Source of the DNA: Bdellovibrio sp.
GTDB taxonomy: Bacteria > Myxococcota > SpSt-1050
Assembly (NCBI GenBank): GCA_020725805.1
Contig: DYEF01000024.1
Location: forward strand, 1-62,551
DNA length: 62,551 bases
Direction: 5' to 3'
Part shown: positions 28,802 to 36,465 of the stretch, piece by piece
Numbering within the stretch: the first letter of the stretch is position 1
How the letters are laid out: each line of letters starts with the position of its first letter
The notes under the pieces: generated by a model
Database searches by the model: none
Seen by the model: the letters and a program-made list of their open reading frames with translations, nothing else
What the model was told of the DNA's origin: nothing
Made by a program: the position numbers and the translations under genes

Positions 28802-29920
28802 TCATTTTGCGTGTCTGAAATTGATGATATCCCCGTCTTTTACAATATAATCCCTCGTTTCGAGTCTCAGCCTGTTCTTCGACTTCAGAACTGACATATA
28901 GTCGGAAGGCAGCCTTCCCCCTGACTCCCCGACCATCATTACAAAATCATTGTATGATACTACCTCGGCCCTGATAAAACCTTTTTCGATATCCGAATGG
29001 ATTCTGCCGGCAGCCTGCTGTGCGTTTGAGCCGTTTTTGACCGTCCAGGCCCTTACCTCATCCTCTCCTACAGTGATAAAGGATATTACACCGAGCAGTT
29101 TGTATGAGCTTTCGATTACCTTGTAAAATGCGGGTTTTTCAATATTCATCTCCTTCAGAAAACCAGCCCTCTCATCAGGAGGAAGCTGTGAAATCTCACT
29201 TTCGACTCTGGCACTCAGGGTGATAACCTCGATGTTCTTTCTGTCTTTGATAAATTCATTTCTGACCCTTTCGGAAATTTTAAGGTTTCCGGCTGAATCC
29301 GTTGTTTCATCGGTATTTACAACAATTAGCTGAGGTTTGATGGAGACAAACTGAAGGTGTCTCATATCAAGGAGTTCCTGCTGAGAAAAATCAAGTTCAC
29401 GAAGTGCCCTGTTCTCAGAAAGGGCTTTCTGACATTTTATAAGAATATCTTTCTCCTTCTGATTTGCCTTTTTCCCCTTTTTCTCACCCTCCTCTATCCT
29501 GGTCAGCCGGTTTTCGACGAGTTCCATATCCATAAGAATCAGTTCGGATTCGAAGACAATAATATCACGCATATAATCAACGGATTCCATAGGGTGTATA
29601 ACGGTCCCTGATTCGAAGGCCCTTACCACATTGACAATGGCATCTGAATCCTTAATCAGTTCGGCTATCTGCCGGTTTCTCTTCGTCTCACCTTTGGCAA
29701 AGCCCATAAAATCAATATATTTGATGGTGGTGTATGTAGTCTTCTGCGGCCTGAAAAGAGTTGAGAGATAATCTATTCTGTCATCAGGCACATTTACAGA
29801 CTTAAAGACAGGTCTGGTGTCTGTCGTAATAACCGGCGAAACCTCTATACCTGCACCGGTTAAGGCATTAAAAAGAGTTGTCTTGCCGGAATTCGAAAGA
29901 CCTGTAATGCTTAGTTCCAT
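28802..29920 (-). CDS. YchF-like Obg-family GTPase/ATPase
   Basis: The 372-residue protein has the YchF layout: P-loop GLSNSGKTTLFNAL, G3 IDFMGFAKG, a coiled-coil insertion (about residues 125-190) and the non-canonical base-specificity motif NTDE that favours ATP in YchF/OLA1. It ends with the DUF933/TGS region including EVRAWTVKNGSNAQQAAGRIHSD and IVKDGDIINFRH. YchF proteins associate with ribosomes and redox stress responses. The P-loop is divergent from the usual LPNVGKS, so this may be a second, specialised copy; no other copy lies in the window. Confidence 0.85.
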   Translation of the reverse strand: MELSITGLSNSGKTTLFNALTGAGIEVSPVITTDTRPVFKSVNVPDDRIDYLSTLFRPQKTTYTTIKYIDFMGFAKGETKRNRQIAELIKDSDAIVNVVRAFESGTVIHPMESVDYMRDIIVFESELILMDMELVENRLTRIEEGEKKGKKANQKEKDILIKCQKALSENRALRELDFSQQELLDMRHLQFVSIKPQLIVVNTDETTDSAGNLKISERVRNEFIKDRKNIEVITLSARVESEISQLPPDERAGFLKEMNIEKPAFYKVIESSYKLLGVISFITVGEDEVRAWTVKNGSNAQQAAGRIHSDIEKGFIRAEVVSYNDFVMMVGESGGRLPSDYMSVLKSKNRLRLETRDYIVKDGDIINFRHAK

Positions 29921-30025
29921 AATTACTCCTTTAATAAGGCAAAATAACCGGTAATCAATATATTCACTTTAAAATCTTTTCAATCAAAATCTTTTATCAG
30001 GAGATTTGTAGAACAGAAAAGAAAT

Positions 30026-31456
30026 TTACTGCTTTTCGCTGAATCTCAGACCGATGTCATTGAGATTACTTGTCTTGTCATCTGAACCGGTTGCAACATT
30101 CACAACATTTCGGGTAGAATTCTTGCCGGCATACATTGCGTTGTCCGCCTTTTCGATAAGTCCGAGCATCGATGTGGAATGCTGGGGATAGACGGCCACA
30201 CCTATACAGACAGTCAGTCTTATATTATAGGACTCCCTGCTCATAAACCTGTGATTCTCCACAGTCTTTCTGATTCTCTCGGCAATTCTGACTGCCTCCT
30301 CGAGTCCGGTCTGGGTCAGAAGGACACAGAATTCATCCCCTCCATACCTGACTGTAAAATCGTGCTCACGTACGCAGTTTCTGATGACTCTTCCGACCTC
30401 AACAAGCAGTTTGGAACCTACCAGATGCCCGTATGTATCGTTTACTTCCTTGAAGTGGTCGAGGTCCATAAAGAGTATTGAAAAGATATTGTTTGATGTC
30501 CCCTTGTTGATTTCTCTCTTGAGAATCTCCTCGAAATAACGGATATTATAAAGGCCCGTCAGTTCATCTATATAGGCCAGACTCTTTATCTCGGAAAACT
30601 GCTGGATATTTACGAATGACGACACAATATTCTTCATAAGGAATTCCGCATCTTTTATTTCACGTGATGAGAATGAGATTCTGTTGTAAAATCTGAACAA
30701 CAGTATGTATCCGAAATTACTAGCATTATGTTTCAGGGGGATGATCATCATAAAACTGATTTTTCTGTAGATCTCCTCAAGTTCTTCCCTGTTATAAAGT
30801 GAAATCTTATCCACTGCGGGAGTATCATAGTTCTTATTGAGGTAATCCTGAATGAATTTCAGGATATTCTGAAGATTATTGGTGTCGATATTTTTATTCG
30901 CCTTGATAATATACTCTGTATCTTCTTCCTTCTTCTGGATAAAGACCCCGCAATCCGACTTGATTATTTCCATAAGAGTCTCAACTGATATCGAATATAT
31001 CTTGTCAGGGTCGATCGTTGAAACAATTCTCTGAGATGCGCTGTAAAGGTCAACGTAGGATTTGAGTTCGATATTTTCCTTGAGGAGATGACGCACCTCA
31101 AGGCATTTTTTTACGGAGAGTTTCAGGGTTTCGGGGTTGACGGGTTTTAAAAGATAATCAAAGGCACCAAGTCTTAATGCCTTTACAGCCGGTTCGACCG
31201 CATTTACGCCGCTGATGACTATAATTGATACAGACTGAAAATTCTTCCTTATTTCCTCAATAAAATCAAGCCCGGACAATCTTCTGGTAAACATATCAGT
31301 AATGACAATATCGTAATCATTCCGCTGCAGAAGTTCGAAGGCTTCAATCGGGTCAGCCGTAGTATCTACAATATTATTGTCAATCTGAAGATATTCGGAA
31401 TAAAGGTCCCTTGCAAACCAGTCTTCATCAACGATTAATATTCGTCCCCTTTCCAT
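30026..31456 (-). CDS. Response regulator diguanylate cyclase (REC-GAF-GGDEF)
   Basis: The 476-residue protein has a receiver domain (about 1-120, phosphoacceptor Asp54, SG and KP motifs), a GAF-like middle (about 135-285) and a GGDEF domain (about 295-455). The active site is intact (RYGGDEF), and the inhibitory I-site RxxD is present as REHD five residues upstream, so product feedback is likely. It should make c-di-GMP on phosphorylation. The PilZ protein at 10.3 kb is a candidate effector. The ATG sits 7 nt after a -10 element and has no ribosome binding site, so the mRNA may be leaderless. Confidence 0.92.
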   Translation of the reverse strand: MERGRILIVDEDWFARDLYSEYLQIDNNIVDTTADPIEAFELLQRNDYDIVITDMFTRRLSGLDFIEEIRKNFQSVSIIVISGVNAVEPAVKALRLGAFDYLLKPVNPETLKLSVKKCLEVRHLLKENIELKSYVDLYSASQRIVSTIDPDKIYSISVETLMEIIKSDCGVFIQKKEEDTEYIIKANKNIDTNNLQNILKFIQDYLNKNYDTPAVDKISLYNREELEEIYRKISFMMIIPLKHNASNFGYILLFRFYNRISFSSREIKDAEFLMKNIVSSFVNIQQFSEIKSLAYIDELTGLYNIRYFEEILKREINKGTSNNIFSILFMDLDHFKEVNDTYGHLVGSKLLVEVGRVIRNCVREHDFTVRYGGDEFCVLLTQTGLEEAVRIAERIRKTVENHRFMSRESYNIRLTVCIGVAVYPQHSTSMLGLIEKADNAMYAGKNSTRNVVNVATGSDDKTSNLNDIGLRFSEKQ

Positions 31457-31463
31457 AGAAAAA

Positions 31464-31492
31464 TATTTATTTCATTTTTGACTATTTGTCAA
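31464..31492 (-). promoter_or_regulatory. Promoter of the REC-GGDEF gene
   Basis: On the minus strand a perfect TTGACA (31487-31492), a 17-bp spacer and TAAATA (31464-31469) place the predicted transcription start at or next to the ATG (31456). Confidence 0.5.
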
Positions 31493-31493
31493 A
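31477..31493. promoter_or_regulatory. Inverted repeat between divergent genes
   Basis: TTTGAC (31477-31482) and GTCAAA (31488-31493) are inverted arms with a 5-nt centre. They overlap the -35 of the diguanylate cyclase promoter and lie 20 bp before the divergent membrane-peptidase gene. The half-sites resemble those of CRP/FNR-type regulators, but the spacing is not the classical one. Confidence 0.3.
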
Positions 31494-31513
31494 GAAATGA
31501 CATATATAATTTT

Positions 31514-33724
31514 ATGAAATTGACCCTCTTAAGTCTGTTCGGAGCATTATTTTTTACAATAATACTTTTATTCCTGCCACTGACAGGTATTCCGTCATAT
31601 GAATCATCGATGGCAGTCAATATCTTTATCCTGCTCTTCTTTATATACCTTTTCCCGAAGCTCAAAAGAATTCATATCATTGAGGATTATGCAGAAACAA
31701 TCTCAGGTGTTTGTTTAACATTGTTTTCTATCCCATTGATAATATTGATTATTTCAGGGTTTTTTAAGGGGTTCTGTCCGGGGCATGACGGATTCGTCTT
31801 TTATTTTGTAATTAATGCCCCCCTGCTCTTTTTGCTTTCATCTATAGGTCTGGTTTATTATAAAATCAGAATCAAACCCTATATGACTTCCCTTTTCTTT
31901 CTCCTGATGATACTTCTTTCTCTCAGCGTAAATTTTTACGAACTGATATTTACCCCTAAAGTTAAGTTTTACAGCATCCTACTCGGCTTCTTCCCGGGAC
32001 CAATCTATGATGAAGATGTATGGCCTGACAGAATTCTCTTTTTGCATAAATCGGCAAGCATCATTATTTCATCTTTTATCTGGCTTTTATTGTACAAAAG
32101 GAATATTTTCAGAACCCTTTTCGCAGTATTGCTGATAATACCTTCCATAATTATTGCCAACTCATTAGGTCCTTATTACCTGTCAGAAAAAAGATTCACT
32201 GATTCATTAGGTGCCGTCTATAATACGAAACATTTTGAGATTCTCTACCCCCCTGACCAGCAATGGTCGGGTTACATAGATATAATTGCCGGACTTCACG
32301 AATATTACTATGAAGAACTGCAGAGAGAACTCAGGACTGAGACAGATATCAGAATACGTTCATATATATTCAGAGACGAAGATGAAAAGAAAGAACTTAC
32401 AGGTGCAGGACGAACACAGATTGCCAAACCCTGGCTAAGGGAGATATATCTTACTCCGGTTTCAGTTACAGACTCCAAACTCAAACACGAAATCTCACAC
32501 ATTATCATCGGAAGTCTGATTGATTCCCCGCTTGGTCTTTACGGCAAATTGAACGGGCTGATACCGAATATGGCTGTTGTGGAAGGAATCTCGGTATCCC
32601 TTGAACCCGAAACCAATATTATGACTCTTTATGACAAGGCTGCTGTTCTTTTGAAAAAGGATAAACTTACATCCTTTGAAAATCTGTTCAATGCAGGCAG
32701 GTTCTATTCCAAAAGCGGTTCGGTTTCCTATTCGGCGTCGGGTGCATTTATAAAGTACCTCATACAGAAATACGGGATTGACCACCTCAAAAGAATTCTT
32801 AAAAATGAAGATTTTGCAGATGTCTACGGCAAAAAAATATCCGAAGTAGAAAAAGAATACCGCAATTTTCTTCAGAATATTGAGATTACACCTCAGAAGG
32901 AATATTATTCTTCTGTATTATACAATGCAAAAGGTCTTATTGAAAAAAGGTGTCCTCACGAAATTGCAAATATAAAGAAAAGGATAATTTCACACAACAG
33001 AAAATCCAATTCAACAGCTGCCTATGAAACAACGAGAATATTATCCGGTTTATGTCTGAGCGACAGCGAAATTATTGCCGAAACTGCAAAGGCCCTCATA
33101 GGTATCAGAAAATTTGATGAGGCGGAGAGGTTTTTGTCAGAGAATATATCAAAAGCAGAAAACTCGTATTACCTGAATCTGTTTTATGATATGCTGTCGG
33201 ATATTTACATATACAAAAGTGAGATTGAAAAGAGCAGAAAAATTACCGAAGACCAGCTTCTTATGATACCTGATTCGGATATCAGGAGAAATTTCGAGAT
33301 AAAGAATTATCTGCATAAAAACAATAAGACAGATTTTATTAAGAAGTTCTTTACAATTGAGAAGGTACCTGCAACTAAAGCGGGAATTCTTACAGAATCC
33401 TTATTGACCTTAAGCGAACCATCAGCAAAATATCTCTTTGGCAGACTGCTCTTTAATGCAATGGATCATGAAAATTGTGCAAAATATTTAATGGAATTTA
33501 TAATTGATTCTGTAAGGGATAATAATATACCCCGAAGTCTGATTATGGAAGCGGCAAATATGCTGCTCATCACCTCGATTTTCAGTAAGAATTACGATAT
33601 AGCCGAAAAGACTATCGGTATTATTGATTCATTACCGGAGAATTACCTGAAAGATTATGATTACCACATGCGCAGATACAACCACATAAAAAAATTCTAT
33701 CTTTACATAAAAAAAGAGGGATAG
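31514..33724 (+). CDS. Membrane-bound gluzincin-type metallopeptidase with TPR-like C-terminus
   Basis: From ATG 31514 the protein has 736 residues. The N-terminal 215 residues form about seven transmembrane helices. A soluble domain follows with HEISH (His325, Glu326, His329) and, 28 residues later, VVEGIS (Glu357). This is the HExxH...E zinc site of gluzincin or peptidase-MA-like proteases. The C-terminal half (about 430-736) is helical and repeat-like, similar to TPR arrays. The site appears intact, so peptidase activity is plausible. No family name was assigned. No good ribosome binding site precedes the ATG. A terminator stem for the convergent lipoprotein gene overlaps its stop. Confidence 0.78.
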   Translation: MKLTLLSLFGALFFTIILLFLPLTGIPSYESSMAVNIFILLFFIYLFPKLKRIHIIEDYAETISGVCLTLFSIPLIILIISGFFKGFCPGHDGFVFYFVINAPLLFLLSSIGLVYYKIRIKPYMTSLFFLLMILLSLSVNFYELIFTPKVKFYSILLGFFPGPIYDEDVWPDRILFLHKSASIIISSFIWLLLYKRNIFRTLFAVLLIIPSIIIANSLGPYYLSEKRFTDSLGAVYNTKHFEILYPPDQQWSGYIDIIAGLHEYYYEELQRELRTETDIRIRSYIFRDEDEKKELTGAGRTQIAKPWLREIYLTPVSVTDSKLKHEISHIIIGSLIDSPLGLYGKLNGLIPNMAVVEGISVSLEPETNIMTLYDKAAVLLKKDKLTSFENLFNAGRFYSKSGSVSYSASGAFIKYLIQKYGIDHLKRILKNEDFADVYGKKISEVEKEYRNFLQNIEITPQKEYYSSVLYNAKGLIEKRCPHEIANIKKRIISHNRKSNSTAAYETTRILSGLCLSDSEIIAETAKALIGIRKFDEAERFLSENISKAENSYYLNLFYDMLSDIYIYKSEIEKSRKITEDQLLMIPDSDIRRNFEIKNYLHKNNKTDFIKKFFTIEKVPATKAGILTESLLTLSEPSAKYLFGRLLFNAMDHENCAKYLMEFIIDSVRDNNIPRSLIMEAANMLLITSIFSKNYDIAEKTIGIIDSLPENYLKDYDYHMRRYNHIKKFYLYIKKEG

Positions 33725-33745
33725 ACCAAAAAATCCTATCCCTCT
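33715..33745 (-). terminator. Strong intrinsic terminator of the small lipoprotein gene
   Basis: AGAGGGATAG (33715-33724) and CTATCCCTCT (33736-33745) form a perfect 10-bp stem with an 11-nt loop. On the minus strand it is followed by a run of T (the A-tract before 33715), so it terminates the 150-residue lipoprotein transcript. The plus strand lacks a T-run. The stem overlaps the stop codon of the membrane peptidase. Confidence 0.85.
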
Positions 33746-33769
33746 GAATTAAATCTGATATGTAATTAA

Positions 33770-34222
33770 TTACTGTTTTGTTACATCGATAGGAATCTCA
33801 CCGAGCTCATCAACTCCCGAGAAAGTCATATTCCCGGTAAGTTTCTTGCCGTCATCAGACCTGTCAAGATTGAAGACAATCTTTATAGGAACATCGGTCT
33901 CATTTACCTTTACTGTATATTCGTTTGTGGTCAGCACGACCTTGCTTATTACGATTTCACCGGTAAAGTTGCTGTCTTTGGTGGGAATATATTTCGCAAG
34001 TGTATCTCCCTCCGGAACTTTTGCCTGATTGATCTCAAACTTGACTGTCCCTTCGAGTTTGTCCTTGTCCTGCTTGGAGATATCTATTGTAATATTCAGA
34101 TATTCCTTGGTCGTCCCCTTGAATACCCCTTTTACATCCTTAAAGACTGCATCCTCCAGCTCATCGCAGGCAAAAAGACAAAAGACAAATGACAGGAATA
34201 CTAATACCAATACCTTTTTCAT
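33770..34222 (-). CDS. Small predicted lipoprotein, unknown function
   Basis: The 150-residue protein has a lipoprotein signal ending in LFAC (Cys19) and a mature domain of alternating beta strands with many Lys, Thr and Asp residues (for example TKEYLNITIDISKQDKDKLEGTV, TGEIVISKVVLTTNEYTVKV). The pattern suggests a small beta-sandwich or barrel-like fold. No family was recognised. It is a single-gene unit with its own promoter, a palindromic operator candidate over the -10 element and a strong terminator, which suggests it is made in quantity and regulated. Confidence 0.75.
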   Translation of the reverse strand: MKKVLVLVFLSFVFCLFACDELEDAVFKDVKGVFKGTTKEYLNITIDISKQDKDKLEGTVKFEINQAKVPEGDTLAKYIPTKDSNFTGEIVISKVVLTTNEYTVKVNETDVPIKIVFNLDRSDDGKKLTGNMTFSGVDELGEIPIDVTKQ

Positions 34223-34244
34223 AACTCCTCCTTGAGTAATATAA

Positions 34245-34261
34245 GGTAAAATTATTTTACC
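34245..34261. promoter_or_regulatory. Palindromic operator candidate over the lipoprotein promoter
   Basis: GGTAAAAT, one T, ATTTTACC is a perfect 17-bp palindrome that covers the -10 element and runs toward the transcription start of the minus-strand lipoprotein gene. A dimeric repressor bound here would block transcription. The regulator is unknown. Confidence 0.5.
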
Positions 34262-34281
34262 ATAAAAATGTCTTTTCGCAA
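34254..34281 (-). promoter_or_regulatory. Promoter of the small lipoprotein gene
   Basis: On the minus strand TTGCGA (34276-34281), a 16-bp spacer and TAAAAT (34254-34259) lie about 30 bp before the ATG, which is preceded by AAGGAGGAG. Confidence 0.55.
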
Positions 34282-34289
34282 CATTTTAT

Positions 34290-34317
34290 TTGATTTTTTA
34301 ATCCATAATGGTAATAA
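34290..34317 (+). promoter_or_regulatory. Possible promoter of GAF-pckA
   Basis: TTGATT (34290-34295), a 16-bp spacer and TAATAA (34312-34317) lie 25 bp before the GAF gene. The -10 match is poor. Confidence 0.35.
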
Positions 34318-34341
34318 ATAAATCTCATTCAGGAGGTCAAG

Positions 34342-34878
34342 ATGAATCATTCAGAAATCGCAAAGCTTTTTCTTAAAAACAAGTATTCAGATAAACTTAA
34401 CGGAAAAACTACTGAGCCGGGCCGAATTTCAGATATGTTTCTTGAGGATTTAATCGAGATTTTGAGGGCTCTTCTCAATACAGAAGCTGCTTCACTCTTC
34501 GCAGTCAATTATAAGACAGAAGAGATTTATGCCGTAAAGTCTGCAGGAGCCGGGACAGAAGACCTCAATAAAATCACAATCAAATTCGGTATAGGGATTG
34601 TCGGTCATACGGTTAAGGAAAAGACCTGTATAATCAGTAACAATCCCGAAAATGATATAAGATTCAACCGCGGTTTTGACAGAAAGACCGGTTTCAAGAC
34701 GAAAAATATTCTGGCCTATCCCGTAATTTACAATCAGGAGGTCTCTGCAATTCTAGAACTCATAAACAAAAATACCGATTTTTCGGAAAACGACAGACAG
34801 ACACTGGATGATATCTTTGCAGGCATCGGAGAACTTTTCAGGATAGCAATAGCAAACAACACTTTTCTAAGGAAATAA
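34342..34878 (+). CDS. GAF domain protein
   Basis: The 178-residue protein is a single GAF domain (about 20-175). It shows the typical EAASLFAVNYKTEEIYAVKSAG start, KFGIGIVGHTVKEKT in the middle and ILAYPVIYNQEVSAILELINK at the end. GAF domains bind small molecules such as cyclic nucleotides, 2-oxoglutarate or haem. No output domain is attached. It lies 9 bp before pckA behind an AGGAGG site, so it is cotranscribed with PEP carboxykinase and may sense a metabolite or nucleotide relevant to that step. That link is inference. Confidence 0.88.
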   Translation: MNHSEIAKLFLKNKYSDKLNGKTTEPGRISDMFLEDLIEILRALLNTEAASLFAVNYKTEEIYAVKSAGAGTEDLNKITIKFGIGIVGHTVKEKTCIISNNPENDIRFNRGFDRKTGFKTKNILAYPVIYNQEVSAILELINKNTDFSENDRQTLDDIFAGIGELFRIAIANNTFLRK

Positions 34879-34887
34879 GGAGTTTAT

Positions 34888-36465
34888 ATGAATCTGAAAG
34901 AATGGCTCAGAGTAAGGGAAATCGGTTCAGAAAGGTATTATCACAATCTCAGTGTTTCTCATCTCATTGAGGCAAGCATTAAAAAAGGTGAAGGTATTCT
35001 CGGGGCAAACGGGACTCTGATTGTGAGGACCGGAGAGAGGACGGGCAGGTCCCCGAATGACAGATTTATTGTCAGGGAAGAGACCAGCGAAAAAAATATT
35101 GAATGGAATAAGATAAATATTGAGACGACCATAGATGTATATGAGCATGTATATAAACGAATAAGGAATCATCTCAGAGGAAAAGAGATATTCGTCTTTG
35201 ACGGATATGTAGGTGCCGATCCGGAATACAGGTTAAAAATAAGAGTCGTTGCAGAACAGGCCTGGCATGCCCTCTTTGCCACAACACTGTTTATCAGGCC
35301 AAAACCTGAGGAAATTGTTGACTTTGAACCGGATTTTACGGTTTATGCCTGCGGGAACCTAAAACTGGAGTCAGAAAAGGACAAAGTAAAATCAAATACC
35401 GCCATTATTCTGAATTTTAAGGAAAGGACCATACTTATATGCGGCTCGAATTACGGCGGTGAGATTAAGAAGAGCATATTTACCGTGATGAACTACTTTA
35501 TGCCGGATAAAAACGTATTCCCTATGCACTGCTCGGCAAATATTGGTGAACGGGGAGATACGGCAATATTCTTCGGACTCTCAGGCACCGGTAAGACTAC
35601 CCTTTCGGCAGACCCTGCAAGGAGACTTATAGGAGACGATGAACACGGATGGAGTGACAAAGGCGTCTTTAATTTTGAAGGCGGCTGCTATGCAAAGGTA
35701 ATAAGACTCAGCAAGGTTTCGGAACCTCTTATTTACAACTCCATCAGATTTGGTTCCATTCTAGAAAATGTGATATATGATGAGAATACACGTATTGTCA
35801 ATTACGATGATGCATCTATAACCGAAAATACAAGAGCCACATATCCTGTTGATTTTATCCCGGGAGTTGTTCTTGAAGGTAAAGGTGACCACCCCGAGAA
35901 TATCTTCTTCCTGACGGCCGATGCCTTCGGAATACTTCCGCCGGTATCGAAGCTTGAACCCGAAATGGCTATGTATCACTTTCTTTCAGGGTATACTGCC
36001 AAAGTAGCCGGGACCGAGGCCGGGATAACAGAACCTCAGGCGACATTCTCAACCTGTTTCGGAGCACCGTTTATGCCGAGAAGCCCATGGGTATATGCGA
36101 AGATGCTCTCCGAAAAGATGAAGAGACATAAGGCCAGCTGCTGGCTTATAAATACAGGATGGAGCGGCGGACCTTACGGCGTAGGCAAAAGAATGAGCAT
36201 TGAACTTACAAGGTCTATTATAAGCGCAGCTCTAGGAGGAAAATTGCAGAATTCGAAATTTATCCGCCTTAATAACCTGAATCTCTTTGTACCTGAAAAG
36301 ATTGAGGGCATCGACAGCAGGCTGCTGATCGCTGAAAACACTTGGTCAGACAAGAATCTTTACAAAGAGAAGATGAAGTCACTGATTGCGATGTTCAATA
36401 AAAACTTCGAGAAATTCAGATCAGGTGCAGACTCTAAGGTAATCGAGGCCGGACCTCATCTCTGA
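34888..36465 (+). CDS. pckA: Phosphoenolpyruvate carboxykinase (ATP)
   Basis: PckA interconverts oxaloacetate plus ATP with PEP, CO2 and ADP, at the start of gluconeogenesis or in anaerobic CO2 fixation. The 525-residue length fits the ATP-dependent family. Signatures are TGRSPNDRFIV, the PEPCK kinase-1a loop GLSGTGKTTLSAD, GDDEHGW and the metal-site segment NFEGGCYAK. AAGG lies 8 nt before the ATG. It is downstream of the GAF gene by 9 bp. Its last 32 bp overlap the convergent hcp gene. Confidence 0.97.
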   Translation: MNLKEWLRVREIGSERYYHNLSVSHLIEASIKKGEGILGANGTLIVRTGERTGRSPNDRFIVREETSEKNIEWNKINIETTIDVYEHVYKRIRNHLRGKEIFVFDGYVGADPEYRLKIRVVAEQAWHALFATTLFIRPKPEEIVDFEPDFTVYACGNLKLESEKDKVKSNTAIILNFKERTILICGSNYGGEIKKSIFTVMNYFMPDKNVFPMHCSANIGERGDTAIFFGLSGTGKTTLSADPARRLIGDDEHGWSDKGVFNFEGGCYAKVIRLSKVSEPLIYNSIRFGSILENVIYDENTRIVNYDDASITENTRATYPVDFIPGVVLEGKGDHPENIFFLTADAFGILPPVSKLEPEMAMYHFLSGYTAKVAGTEAGITEPQATFSTCFGAPFMPRSPWVYAKMLSEKMKRHKASCWLINTGWSGGPYGVGKRMSIELTRSIISAALGGKLQNSKFIRLNNLNLFVPEKIEGIDSRLLIAENTWSDKNLYKEKMKSLIAMFNKNFEKFRSGADSKVIEAGPHL

